DNA from: Hyphomicrobium sp.
Lineage (GTDB): Bacteria; Pseudomonadota; Alphaproteobacteria; Rhizobiales; Hyphomicrobiaceae
Direction: 5' to 3'
NCBI GenBank assembly: GCA_022844105.1
Contig: JALHMJ010000012.1
Location: forward strand, 1-64,000
Length of the DNA: 64,000 nt
Shown here: positions 1 through 7,777 of the stretch, one piece after another
Position numbering within the stretch: the first letter of the stretch is position 1
How the letters are laid out: every line of letters starts with the position of its first letter
Position numbers and translations under genes: made by a program
The notes under the pieces: generated by a model
Database searches by the model: none
The model's input: the letters and a program-made list of their open reading frames with translations, nothing else
What the model was told of the DNA's origin: nothing

Positions 1-273
1 GATGCCGCGACCGACCGCAATTACAATCGTCGCATCAGCCACCCTTATCCCGCGTCCGCCGAAAGGATGTGGCGGACCGACAGTCTCTACGACACCGTTG
101 TCGTGCTCGACTGCAATCGCCGCCCACGCGTTCGCGGCCGTGGCAGCGCCATCTTTATGCATGTCGTCCGGCCAGGCTTCGCTCCAACCGAAGGCTGCAT
201 CGCGCTGCGCCGGCCAGACCTCCTGCGCGTGCTTTCGTATCTCCGGTTCGGCGCACGCATCCACATTCCGTGA
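1..273 (+). CDS. L,D-transpeptidase (YkuD-like) catalytic domain, 3' end only
   Basis: The first 90 codons of the window are an open frame that enters from the left edge and stops at 271-273, so only the C-terminal end of the gene is present. The product carries the signature of L,D-transpeptidase catalytic domains: a His (codon 54, in FMHVV) followed by a Thr-Glu-Gly-Cys motif (PTEGCIAL, Cys at codon 66). This family cross-links peptidoglycan stem peptides or anchors proteins to them in the periplasm, with that Cys as nucleophile. Many family members have Ser-x-Gly-Cys; Thr-Glu-Gly-Cys is the variant seen here. N-terminal signals lie outside the window, so export cannot be judged. The gene converges on the ammonium transporter gene. 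Confidence 0.75.
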   Translation, partial: DAATDRNYNRRISHPYPASAERMWRTDSLYDTVVVLDCNRRPRVRGRGSAIFMHVVRPGFAPTEGCIALRRPDLLRVLSYLRFGARIHIP

Positions 274-371
274 AACGCAACGACGCAAAAAAAAGACCCG
301 GAGCGCTTGCGCGGTCCAGGTCCAGGCAGGAGCACGTCTAGGGGAAGGCCGTGCTCGGGAGAAACGTCTGA

Positions 372-409
372 GGCGGCCCGTCAGGATCGTGTCCCGCGGG
401 CCGCCCTTT
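372..409. terminator. Hairpin between convergent genes (amt side and L,D-transpeptidase side)
   Basis: GGCGGCCCG at 372-380 pairs perfectly with CGGGCCGCC at 397-405 across a 16-base loop. It lies immediately after the amt stop codon and about 100 bases past the L,D-transpeptidase stop. A short T run follows on the plus strand only, so it may serve as a weak bidirectional terminator. Confidence 0.55.
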
Positions 410-412
410 AAC

Positions 413-1894
413 TTAGTAGTTGTACGCGCGCTCGCCGTGATCCGTGATGTCGAGGCCTTCGCGTTCCTTCTCTTCGGAAGGACGAGCGCCGACGATGATG
501 TTGACGAGCGTGAAGATGATCGCCGTGCCGACCCCCGACCACAGCAGGGTCCAGCCGACGGCTTTGGCCTGCGCCGTGAGTTGGAAGACCATGTCGTAGG
601 CAGACGTCGTCAATTCACCTGGCTTGGAGAGGTAGTCCGGGATGCCCGTGCCGCCGAAATCGGGGTTGACGAGAATGCCCGTCGCGATCGCGCCGATGAT
701 GCCGCCGACACAGTGGATGCCGAACACATCGAGGCTGTCGTCGTAACCGAGAGCATGCTTGATCCCCGAGCAGAAGATGTAGCAGACGATCGACACGACG
801 AGACCGAGGACGATCGAGCCCATGACGCCGGCAAAACCGCAAGCTGGCGTGATCGCAACGAGGCCGGCGACGACACCCGACACGAGACCGAGCAGCGACG
901 GTTTACCCTTGGCGAGCCACTCCACGATCATCCACGACAAGCCGGCAGCGGCCGTCGCAACGAACGTGTTGATCATCACCTGACCAGCGAACGCATTGGC
1001 TTCGAGGTTCGATCCGACGTTGAAGCCGAACCAGCCGACCCACAGCAGCGCGGCGCCGATCATGCACATCGTCAGCGAGTGCGGGGGCATGGCTTCCTTG
1101 CCATAACCGATGCGCTTGCCGAGCAGAATGCAGCAGACGAGGCCAGCAATACCGGCGTTGATGTGCACCACGGTGCCGCCGGCGAAGTCGAGTGCGCCCC
1201 ACTTGAAGATCAGGCCTGCGTCGGCGAGCACGCCGTCGAGTGCAGCTTGAGCAGCGATCTTTGCATCGCCTTCTGCGGCAGCGGCAACAGCCTTGGCGGC
1301 GTTACCGAAGGCATCGGGACCACCCCAGTACCAGACCATGTGGGCGATCGGGAAGTAGATGAACGTGACCCACAGCGCCATGAACAGCAGCACGGCCGAA
1401 AACTTCACCCGCTCGGCGATGGCGCCGAGGATGAGGGCCGGCGTGATTGCAGCGAAGGTCATCTGGAACACGATGTAGATGTATTCCGGAATGTAGACGC
1501 CGTTGGAGAACGTGGCCGCAAGCGTCGTCGAATCGACGCCCGACAGGAAGACTTTGCCGAACCCGCCGACGAAGTCATTGAGCGCCCCGCCGTTGGTGAA
1601 GGCCATGGAATACCCGTAGGTCACCCAGATGATCATCACGAGGCACATCGTGGCGAACACCTGCATGCACATCGACAGCATGTTCTTGGTCCGCACGAGA
1701 CCGCCATAGAACAGCGCCAGGCCGGGTACGGTCATGAGCAGCACGAGCACGGTGCAGATCATCATGAACGCCATGTCGCCCTTGTCGGGTGTCGGCGGTG
1801 CCGCGTCCTGCGCCAGGGCGGGAACCGCCATCATGGCAAGAGCCGCCGCGGCGCCCACGAGGCGGCCGGTGCAGCTTGGTAGGGCTAACTTCAT
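413..1894 (-). CDS. amt: Ammonium transporter Amt
   Basis: This 493-residue inner-membrane protein takes up ammonium. It begins with a signal-peptide-like segment ending near VPALAQ (residues 23-29), followed by the multi-helix Amt channel fold. The twin-histidine pore pair is present: His185 in AHMVW and His394 in FGIHCVGG. The C-terminal tail (GLDITDHGERAY) is the conserved segment that communicates GlnK binding. The ATG at 1894 is preceded by GGGGAG at a good distance. It lies 49 bases downstream of glnK on the same strand, the classical glnK-amtB arrangement, in which the PII protein plugs the channel when nitrogen is plentiful. Compared with E. coli AmtB there is extra Ala-rich sequence in the loop after His185, around residues 200-225. 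Confidence 0.95.
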   Translation of the reverse strand: MKLALPSCTGRLVGAAAALAMMAVPALAQDAAPPTPDKGDMAFMMICTVLVLLMTVPGLALFYGGLVRTKNMLSMCMQVFATMCLVMIIWVTYGYSMAFTNGGALNDFVGGFGKVFLSGVDSTTLAATFSNGVYIPEYIYIVFQMTFAAITPALILGAIAERVKFSAVLLFMALWVTFIYFPIAHMVWYWGGPDAFGNAAKAVAAAAEGDAKIAAQAALDGVLADAGLIFKWGALDFAGGTVVHINAGIAGLVCCILLGKRIGYGKEAMPPHSLTMCMIGAALLWVGWFGFNVGSNLEANAFAGQVMINTFVATAAAGLSWMIVEWLAKGKPSLLGLVSGVVAGLVAITPACGFAGVMGSIVLGLVVSIVCYIFCSGIKHALGYDDSLDVFGIHCVGGIIGAIATGILVNPDFGGTGIPDYLSKPGELTTSAYDMVFQLTAQAKAVGWTLLWSGVGTAIIFTLVNIIVGARPSEEKEREGLDITDHGERAYNY

Positions 1895-1943
1895 TTGGTA
1901 ACTCCCCAGTTATGGATGCTATCGCGAAACGATTGGAATGAGA

Positions 1944-2294
<351 letters not shown>

Positions 2295-2386
2295 TTATAA
2301 GTCATCTGGCCCGCGGCCCGCTTGCACGCGGGAATGGCCTTTTCCGCTTCCGGACCCCCAAGGATCCGCAAAACGCCGAATAAGGA

Positions 2387-2402
2387 GTCAAGTCCTGTGC
2401 CA
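2387..2402 (-). promoter_or_regulatory. Candidate sigma-54 (-24/-12) promoter for glnK-amt
   Basis: Read on the minus strand from 2402, the sequence is TGGCAC, five bases, then TTGAC. The -24 element matches the sigma-54 consensus exactly and the spacing is correct, but the -12 element has GA where GC is nearly invariant. The position upstream of glnK makes the call plausible. Confidence 0.4.
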
Positions 2403-2523
2403 GTTTCGGGATATGGAGCTAACCTAATGAAAAAGAATGACTTAATCTTGTGCAGCATGACTCGCGCACGGCGCTGAAGCCTTCAAATCGCATCATTTTT
2501 GTGCAGATAAATTCATTAGCTCA

Positions 2524-3420
2524 TTATTTGACCACGAACGCTGTGTCCCGGCGGCGGATCAACCCTTCCTGCGCCACCGACGCAATCAGCCGGCCCTGGC
2601 GGTCGAAAAACGAACCGCGGCAAAAACCGCGAGCGGCATGCGTACTGGGGCTGTCCTGGGCGTAGAGCAGCCAGTCGTCGGCCCGGAACGGCCGGTGCAG
2701 CCACATGGCGTGATCGAGGCTGGCGAGTTGGATTTGCGGATCAAACAGCACCTTGCCGTGGGCAATCAGCGCCGTATCGAGCAACGTGAAATCCGAGGCG
2801 TAGGCGAGCACGCATTGATGCACCGCAAGGTCGTCCGGCAGGACGCCTGCTGCCCGCATCCAGATGGCCTGCTGCGGTTCGGCCGGTTCGTTGCTGAGAT
2901 ACCGGCGGACGTCGACCGGCTTCATCTCAATCGGCCGCTCGCGGCGCCAGTAGCTTCGCATATTATCGGGCAGCTTATCGACGAAGCGCGCAATCAGTTC
3001 CTGCGCGCTCGGCAGCGCTTCGGGTGGCGGCACATCTGGCATTTTCGCCTGGTGCTCGAACCCATCCTCGGGGCGGTGGAACGAGACGCTCATGGTAAAT
3101 ATGACCCGCCCGTGCTGGATCGCTTTCACGCGCCGGGTCGAAAAGCTGCCGCCGTCCCGCGTCCGCTCCACGTCATAGATCAAGGGGTGCTGGGGATCGC
3201 CAGCCAGCAGGAAATAGCCGTGCAGCGAATGCGCAGCCCGCCCCTCCTCGACAGTCCGCCACGCCGCGACCAGCGCCTGGCCGAGGACTTGCCCGCCGAA
3301 GACACGTTGCCAACCGTCCGACGGACTGCGGCCGCGAAACAAATTCTGCTCCAGCCGCTCCAGATCCAGGATCGACAGGAGCGACGTCAAAGCGGGGGAT
3401 GTGGGCGACGTATCGGACAT
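2524..3420 (-). CDS. tesB: Acyl-CoA thioesterase II (TesB family)
   Basis: A 298-residue double-hotdog thioesterase that hydrolyses medium- and long-chain acyl-CoA to free fatty acid and CoA in the cytoplasm. The catalytic neighbourhoods of TesB are visible: an Asp in YASDFTLL, the SLDHAMWLHRPF segment, and the Gln of AQEGLIR near the C terminus. The reading frame stays open 25 codons further upstream, but the ATG at 3420 (MSDTSPT) fits family length, and the upstream part would run towards the divergent hydroxylase gene. Its start lies 85 bases from that gene, so the two probably share a promoter region. The physiological substrate cannot be read from the sequence. Confidence 0.9.
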   Translation of the reverse strand: MSDTSPTSPALTSLLSILDLERLEQNLFRGRSPSDGWQRVFGGQVLGQALVAAWRTVEEGRAAHSLHGYFLLAGDPQHPLIYDVERTRDGGSFSTRRVKAIQHGRVIFTMSVSFHRPEDGFEHQAKMPDVPPPEALPSAQELIARFVDKLPDNMRSYWRRERPIEMKPVDVRRYLSNEPAEPQQAIWMRAAGVLPDDLAVHQCVLAYASDFTLLDTALIAHGKVLFDPQIQLASLDHAMWLHRPFRADDWLLYAQDSPSTHAARGFCRGSFFDRQGRLIASVAQEGLIRRRDTAFVVK

Positions 3421-3505
3421 GACGCTTCCAGCCAGGGGTGCTATCCAGAAATAAAGAAGTCCATTGGCAAACGGGGTCGACGGCGTGTCAAGCAAGGCGG
3501 GCTCG

Positions 3506-4744
3506 ATGTCCTCACCTGTCTCTCATTACTACGTCATCATTTCCGGGGCGAGCGCAGCCGGGTTGTCGTTGGCCCTGGCGCTAGCCGAAGCGGCCGAAGG
3601 CGAACTTCGAATCGCTCTCATAGATCGCGCATGGCCGCCTCCTTCCGTCAAAGATGACGTGCGCGCCTATGCTTTTTCGGCCGCGTCGCGACACATGCTG
3701 CAGGCCCTCGGCCTTTGGAAAGCCGTCTCGCCACATGCTCAGCCCGTGTATCGCATCGAACTCACCGACAGCCGTCTCGACGATGGCATCCGACCCGTGG
3801 TTCTCACCTACGATAACATGATCGATGATGGCGAGCCCGCGACCCATATCGTCCCGGCGTCCGAAATTGTCGCAGCGCTGGCCGTCCGCGTCGCCGAATA
3901 CCTTTGCATCGACCGCTTTGCTCCTGCCGACGTGGCACACTTCGCGGTGGACGCGTCGGGAGTATCGGTGACCCTCGCCGATGATCGCCGCCTGCGCGCG
4001 CGCTTGCTCGTGTCGGCTGAGGGCCGGCAGTCGGCGCTGCGCGAACAAGCCGGCATCAAGATCATCGGCTGGCCCTACGCGCAAACCGGGATCGTCACCT
4101 GGGTCGCTCACGAACGCCCGCACGAGGGCACCGCCGTGCAGCACTTTCTTCCGGCCGGTCCGTTCGCCATCCTGCCGCTCACAGGCAATCGCTCGTGCAT
4201 CACCTGGAGCGAGGACACGACCGAAGCGCGCCGTATTTTGTCGCTCGACGATGCGTCTTTCGTTGCCGAAGTCGAAAAGAGGTTCGGCGGCCGCCTTGGC
4301 GCAGTCACGATGCTGGCTGGCCGCCAATCTTGGCCGCTGTCCATGCACCTCGCCCGATCTTACGTCGCAGACCGCTTCGCTTTGATTGGCGATGCCGCGC
4401 ATGGCGTGCATCCGATTGCCGGCCAAGGCCTCAATCTGGCATTGCGCGATGCCGCCGCCCTGGCCGAAGTCTTGATCGACGCTTTGCGCCTGGGATTGGA
4501 CCCGGGCAGTGCCGAGATCCTGTCGCGCTATGAGCGCTGGCGGCGGTTCGACAGCACGGTCTCAGCCGCAACGTTCGATGGCCTCAATCGCCTCTTTTCA
4601 TCGGATAACACGGTCGTTCGCGCTGTCCGCGATGCCGGTCTCGGCCTCGTTGACCGGTTGCCGGCCGTCAAACAGGCGCTGGTGACGCAAGCAGCCGGCT
4701 TGTCGGGCGATTTACCCAGGCTTCTGCGCGGCGACCCGATCTGA
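3506..4744 (+). CDS. UbiH/UbiF/COQ6-family FAD-dependent monooxygenase
   Basis: A 412-residue class A flavoprotein hydroxylase, most likely acting on a ring position during ubiquinone biosynthesis. The N-terminal dinucleotide fold has SGASAAGLSLA, a variant of the usual GxGxxG. The second FAD motif GDAAHGVHPIAGQGLNLALRD is intact near residue 290 and is diagnostic of the UbiH/COQ6 family. The frame opens earlier from a TTG at 3464, but the ATG at 3506 with AAGGCGGG upstream is the better start. Which ring carbon it hydroxylates cannot be assigned: alphaproteobacteria use varied sets of these enzymes (UbiL, UbiM, UbiH). Confidence 0.85.
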   Translation: MSSPVSHYYVIISGASAAGLSLALALAEAAEGELRIALIDRAWPPPSVKDDVRAYAFSAASRHMLQALGLWKAVSPHAQPVYRIELTDSRLDDGIRPVVLTYDNMIDDGEPATHIVPASEIVAALAVRVAEYLCIDRFAPADVAHFAVDASGVSVTLADDRRLRARLLVSAEGRQSALREQAGIKIIGWPYAQTGIVTWVAHERPHEGTAVQHFLPAGPFAILPLTGNRSCITWSEDTTEARRILSLDDASFVAEVEKRFGGRLGAVTMLAGRQSWPLSMHLARSYVADRFALIGDAAHGVHPIAGQGLNLALRDAAALAEVLIDALRLGLDPGSAEILSRYERWRRFDSTVSAATFDGLNRLFSSDNTVVRAVRDAGLGLVDRLPAVKQALVTQAAGLSGDLPRLLRGDPI

Positions 4745-4750
4745 CGCGCT

Positions 4751-5332
4751 TTACTTTGCTGTCGCTGCTTTCGACGTTCCAGGGGCGTAGGCGATACCGT
4801 CCTTGCGCTCGATCAGTCGTGCCGCGTTGGCGCTGTAGGGATGCACTTCGTCAGTCGCGCCCCCCGGTCCGACGAGTGGACGCTTTTCATTGTGCCAACG
4901 GAAAATTCCACCCTGAAGGTTATAGACACCGTCCGCGCCAGACTGTTTTGCAACGTCCGCGATCCGGTTCGCCAGCGTTGAACTGCGTTGTCCAACGGAG
5001 CAATAGACCACGATTGTCTTGCCCGTGATCTCCTCCGCCAACGTCGCCTTGAACTGCGCTGCGGACAAACCCGGATCGACGCGCTGCGCACCCGCGATGT
5101 GGCTCACCGCAAATTCTTGCTCGCTACGGATATCGAGGATAACCACGCCTGTGCTTTTTTCCAGGTTGTCGAGGTCGGCGGGCGCGACGAGTGCAATTTT
5201 TGGAAACGACTTCCGCAGTTCTGTTTCAACGCCAGACAGAAGCGCGGCCGTATCGGCCCGGACCGACGCAATCGTTCCAAGCGCCAGCAAAGCTGACACC
5301 AGAACGAGCGAAGACATAATCATCTTGCGCAT
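4751..5332 (-). CDS. Exported rhodanese-domain protein
   Basis: A 193-residue protein with a clear Sec signal peptide (MRKMIMSSLVLVSALLALG, cleavage expected after SVRA, about residue 26) followed by one rhodanese domain. The active-site loop CSVGQRSS, around residue 110, contains the catalytic Cys, so sulfurtransferase or related activity is possible. It would act in the periplasm; the acceptor is unknown. The gene starts 3 bases after the rimM stop on the same strand and is probably co-transcribed with it, although there is no obvious functional link. It converges with the UbiH-like gene 6 bases away. Confidence 0.82.
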   Translation of the reverse strand: MRKMIMSSLVLVSALLALGTIASVRADTAALLSGVETELRKSFPKIALVAPADLDNLEKSTGVVILDIRSEQEFAVSHIAGAQRVDPGLSAAQFKATLAEEITGKTIVVYCSVGQRSSTLANRIADVAKQSGADGVYNLQGGIFRWHNEKRPLVGPGGATDEVHPYSANAARLIERKDGIAYAPGTSKAATAK

Positions 5333-5335
5333 TGC

Positions 5336-5896
5336 TTACTCCTTGATCGGTTCGACTTTGTCGTCAGCCGTGTCGGGATCTTCTGCAACTACGAATGTAG
5401 GAACAATGACGGTGACGCGGCCCGCTGCCAAATCGATGGCGGGAACCGCCGCGTCGGTGAAGGGAAGGAGTAGCGTTTCACGCTCCTGCGGCCGCACAAT
5501 TTCAACGAGATCGCCCGCGCCGTAGTTGACAACCCCAAGAACGCAGCCCACTTCCGCGCCTCTCGCATCGACCGCCGTGAGCCCCGCCAGATCCTCGTGG
5601 TAATACGTGCCTGGCTCCAACTCCGGCAACGAACTGCGCGCCACGTAAAGGCCGATGTTGCGCAACCTCTCCGCCGCCGTTCGATCTTCCACGCCCTTGA
5701 ACCGCGCGATCACGGCCTTCGGCGTCACCCGCAATCCCGCAATCGTGAACAATCGCTTTCCGGTCTTGTCCGACAGCGGGCCATATGCAGCGATGTCGGC
5801 CGGGTTATCGGTGAAGGTGCGAATCGAAACTTCGCCGCGGATGCCGTGGGCTGCACCGATCTCGCCAAGGAGGATCAGACGATTTGGATCGATCAT
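5336..5896 (-). CDS. rimM: Ribosome maturation factor RimM
   Basis: A 186-residue cytoplasmic factor needed for maturation of the 30S head domain; it binds ribosomal protein S19. The N-terminal RimM domain shows LLGEIGAAHGIRGEVSI (residues 8-24) and the second half is a PRC-barrel (YYHEDLAGLTAVD onward). The frame extends 22 codons upstream, but the ATG at 5896 places the conserved start at the usual position. In most bacteria rimM sits between rpsP and trmD; here two unrelated genes and a terminator separate it from rpsP, and a rhodanese gene follows in place of trmD. Confidence 0.95.
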   Translation of the reverse strand: MIDPNRLILLGEIGAAHGIRGEVSIRTFTDNPADIAAYGPLSDKTGKRLFTIAGLRVTPKAVIARFKGVEDRTAAERLRNIGLYVARSSLPELEPGTYYHEDLAGLTAVDARGAEVGCVLGVVNYGAGDLVEIVRPQERETLLLPFTDAAVPAIDLAAGRVTVIVPTFVVAEDPDTADDKVEPIKE

Positions 5897-5933
5897 GGTT
5901 CGAGGGTCCCAAGATTTAAGTCGAGTGATCGCG

Positions 5934-6509
5934 TTAGCTCGGCAGTGGGCCGAGGTAGGCAAGCGTCACGCCGAACGACCGCCCGGCGACTTCAGCGACA
6001 GTGGAGGCGACCGGACCCGGACGGACGAGATCGGCGATCACTTCGACCATCACTCCGGCCTCGCCGGCGGCAAAGCCGGTCACCAGTTCACCCGCTGGCG
6101 GCACGCGCAACCAGACACGGAAATGGTTGGTCCGCCGCACGGTGTCAAATTGATACGTGCCCTCGAAGGTGCCGCCCCCGTTGTCGGAGCCAACGATGCG
6201 ACCCGCCTTCAGCAAGGCCACCGCGTCTCCGGTGACGGCCCCCACGCCGTCGGCGACCGATGCCCCGTAGCTGAGGCTGTATAAACCATCGTCAATGCCC
6301 GGCTGATCGGTGCTCAGCCGGGCGATCTCTGCCGCCCGTCGCGAAGGTTCGCAGGTCTGCAGCATGCGCAGATAGGCCTTGACCGGACCGGGTATTCCAA
6401 CGGTGCCGGTCGCCCATAAGCTTACAGTTCGCGGCGAGACATCAAGGAGCTGAGCAAATTCGATTTGCTTCAGTCCGAGACGATCGAGAACCCGCTTCAA
6501 TCCGCTCAT
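5934..6509 (-). CDS. HTH DNA-binding protein with C-terminal GrlR-like domain
   Basis: A 191-residue two-part protein. Residues 1-50 form a Cro/CI-type helix-turn-helix (GLKQIEFAQLLDVSPRTVSLW), suggesting DNA binding. After a linker, residues 72-125 read like the small beta-barrel family of GrlR: DGLYSLSYG, then LLKAGRIVGSDNGGGTFEGTY. GrlR proteins are lipocalin-like regulators known from pathogenicity islands, and related domains occur in many environmental bacteria. The GrlR relation is my reading of motif spacing, not a database hit. It lies upstream of rimM (37 bases from its start) in what is normally an uninterrupted ribosomal operon. The target is unknown. Confidence 0.65.
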   Translation of the reverse strand: MSGLKRVLDRLGLKQIEFAQLLDVSPRTVSLWATGTVGIPGPVKAYLRMLQTCEPSRRAAEIARLSTDQPGIDDGLYSLSYGASVADGVGAVTGDAVALLKAGRIVGSDNGGGTFEGTYQFDTVRRTNHFRVWLRVPPAGELVTGFAAGEAGVMVEVIADLVRPGPVASTVAEVAGRSFGVTLAYLGPLPS

Positions 6510-6576
6510 GACCAGTGTTCAGCAAAGGCTAGGCCAGATTTTGCATAACACCTTCATGATTTGAACAATCAATCGT

Positions 6577-6825
6577 TCAGCTGCCAACAGCGATCTGGAC
6601 CACAAACCGCAGGCCCACTGCGGTAGCTGAGATTGCGGTCGCCAGCGCGGCCCGCCCATTGAGAATTTGATTGCGATTGAAGGCCGTCACGATGCGATTG
6701 ATGTCGTGTTCGTCGATGACCTCTTTTCGCTGGACGCGCCGAAGCGATTTACCGCTCGCCATGAACCAGAGGATTGCGGAGATAAATGCCGCCACCATGG
6801 CGATGACGTCAAATACGAGGGTCAC
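6577..6825 (-). CDS. Small two-helix membrane protein, unknown function
   Basis: An 82-residue protein with a hydrophobic segment at residues 2-22 (FDVIAMVAAFISAILWFMA), a charged middle (RRVQRKEVIDEHDINRIV) and a second hydrophobic segment near the C terminus. The frame opens at a TTG at 6879, but that codon lies in the U-tract of the rpsP terminator. The GTG at 6825 has GGGAG seven bases upstream and is a much better start. I do not recognise the family. It belongs to the transcription unit that runs on to the HTH/GrlR-like gene and rimM. Confidence 0.6.
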   Translation of the reverse strand: MTLVFDVIAMVAAFISAILWFMASGKSLRRVQRKEVIDEHDINRIVTAFNRNQILNGRAALATAISATAVGLRFVVQIAVGS

Positions 6826-6877
6826 GGTGCGGCTCCCGAAGGGCTGATGCCAGTTTTCTTCCTTGGAACTGAATGTC

Positions 6878-6902
6878 AAAAAAGGGAGCGTGGCGCTCCC
6901 TT
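6878..6902 (-). terminator. Intrinsic terminator after rpsP
   Basis: On the minus strand AAGGGAGCG pairs with CGCTCCCTT across a CCA loop and is followed by a run of six T. It lies 28 bases past the rpsP stop and should end the ffh-rpsP transcript, uncoupling rimM from rpsP. Confidence 0.85.
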
Positions 6903-6930
6903 CTCTGGACCAAGCTGAAACCCAGCGACC

Positions 6931-7293
6931 TTAGCCGGCAGCAGCTTCGGCGGCTTTGGCGGCCTTTTCGGCGACGGCGGCAGCGCGTTCCTGAGCCTTT
7001 TTCTTTGGCAGGGCCTTCTGGACGCTCTTGATCGGCGTGCGCTTGATCAGGCCCGCGGCATCCAGGAAACGCGCGACGCGGTCGGTCGGTTGCGCACCGA
7101 CGCCGAGCCAATGCTTGGCCCGCTCAACATCGAGCTTCACCCGATCGGGGCTGTCTTTTTTCAGCATCGGATCGAACGTGCCGATCTGTTCGATGTAGCG
7201 GCCGTCACGCGGCGACGCGGTGTGCGCGACGACGATGTAATAGTAGGGACGCTTTTTTGCGCCACCGCGCGACAGTCGAATTTTTGCAGCCAT
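6931..7293 (-). CDS. rpsP: 30S ribosomal protein S16
   Basis: A 120-residue S16 of the small ribosomal subunit. The core is typical: [14 protein letters not shown] at the N terminus, [16 protein letters not shown], and [10 protein letters not shown]. The C-terminal 25 residues are an Ala/Lys/Glu tail, a common alphaproteobacterial extension. The frame runs open a further 125 codons upstream, but the ATG at 7293 gives the conserved start and the upstream part overlaps the preceding gene. The transcript probably begins at or before ffh. Confidence 0.96.
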   Translation of the reverse strand: MAAKIRLSRGGAKKRPYYYIVVAHTASPRDGRYIEQIGTFDPMLKKDSPDRVKLDVERAKHWLGVGAQPTDRVARFLDAAGLIKRTPIKSVQKALPKKKAQERAAAVAEKAAKAAEAAAG

Positions 7294-7312
7294 AGTCAGG
7301 ATCCTTTCTAGA

Positions 7313-7777
7313 TCAGGTCTTGGTTCCGGTTTCGGTTTTGAAGCGTTTCCACTCCACGTCGAGGTACTTCTTCGCCACGATGCGGGCCGCGTTGTACTTC
7401 GCCATGTGCTCCTCGTCGCGGTTCGTTGCATGCCGCGGGAGAATGTTCTGAATCGCGCGAATGAGTTCGTCCGCGTGCGGGTTGTCATCGTCGATCTTGA
7501 AATCCACCTTGCACACCTTCTCGACGAAGACGTCGGTGAACGCCTGATCCCACTTCGCGGTCGTGTGCGGGATCGCAGCGAAAAGTTCGGCAAGATCGTC
7601 AACAGTGGATTCCAGTCTGAGCCGACGTGCTTCGGCCCGCCGCCGCGCACCTTCCCCGCGCCAGGCAAGGAAGCCGAACATGGCCGAAGCGAACGCCATG
7701 AACAGCGTCGACATCGGGATGGCGATCTTCCAAATCTCAGGCGACAGTTCGGGTGTCATGGCATTCGCATCCCTCAC
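7313..7777 (-). CDS. Membrane-anchored hypothetical protein between ffh and rpsP
   Basis: A 154-residue protein with one hydrophobic segment near residues 16-40 ([22 protein letters not shown]), then a basic Arg/Ala-rich stretch ([13 protein letters not shown]) that would sit in the cytoplasm, and a soluble C-terminal domain without a motif I recognise. The GTG at 7777 overlaps the ffh TGA (GTGA), pointing to translational coupling with ffh; an ATG six codons later (7759) is the alternative start. Co-expression with the SRP GTPase and S16 is implied by position; function is unknown. Confidence 0.7.
   Translation of the reverse strand: MRDANAMTPELSPEIWKIAIPMSTLFMAFASAMFGFLAWRGEGARRRAEARRLRLESTVDDLAELFAAIPHTTAKWDQAFTDVFVEKVCKVDFKIDDDNPHADELIRAIQNILPRHATNRDEEHMAKYNAARIVAKKYLDVEWKRFKTETGTKT

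Noticed and set aside
2-1882. A plus-strand open frame of 626 codons opposite amt
   Set aside because: It is antisense to the well-supported amt gene. The translation is His/Asp/Arg-rich without hydrophobic core or domain, typical of a shadow in GC-rich DNA.
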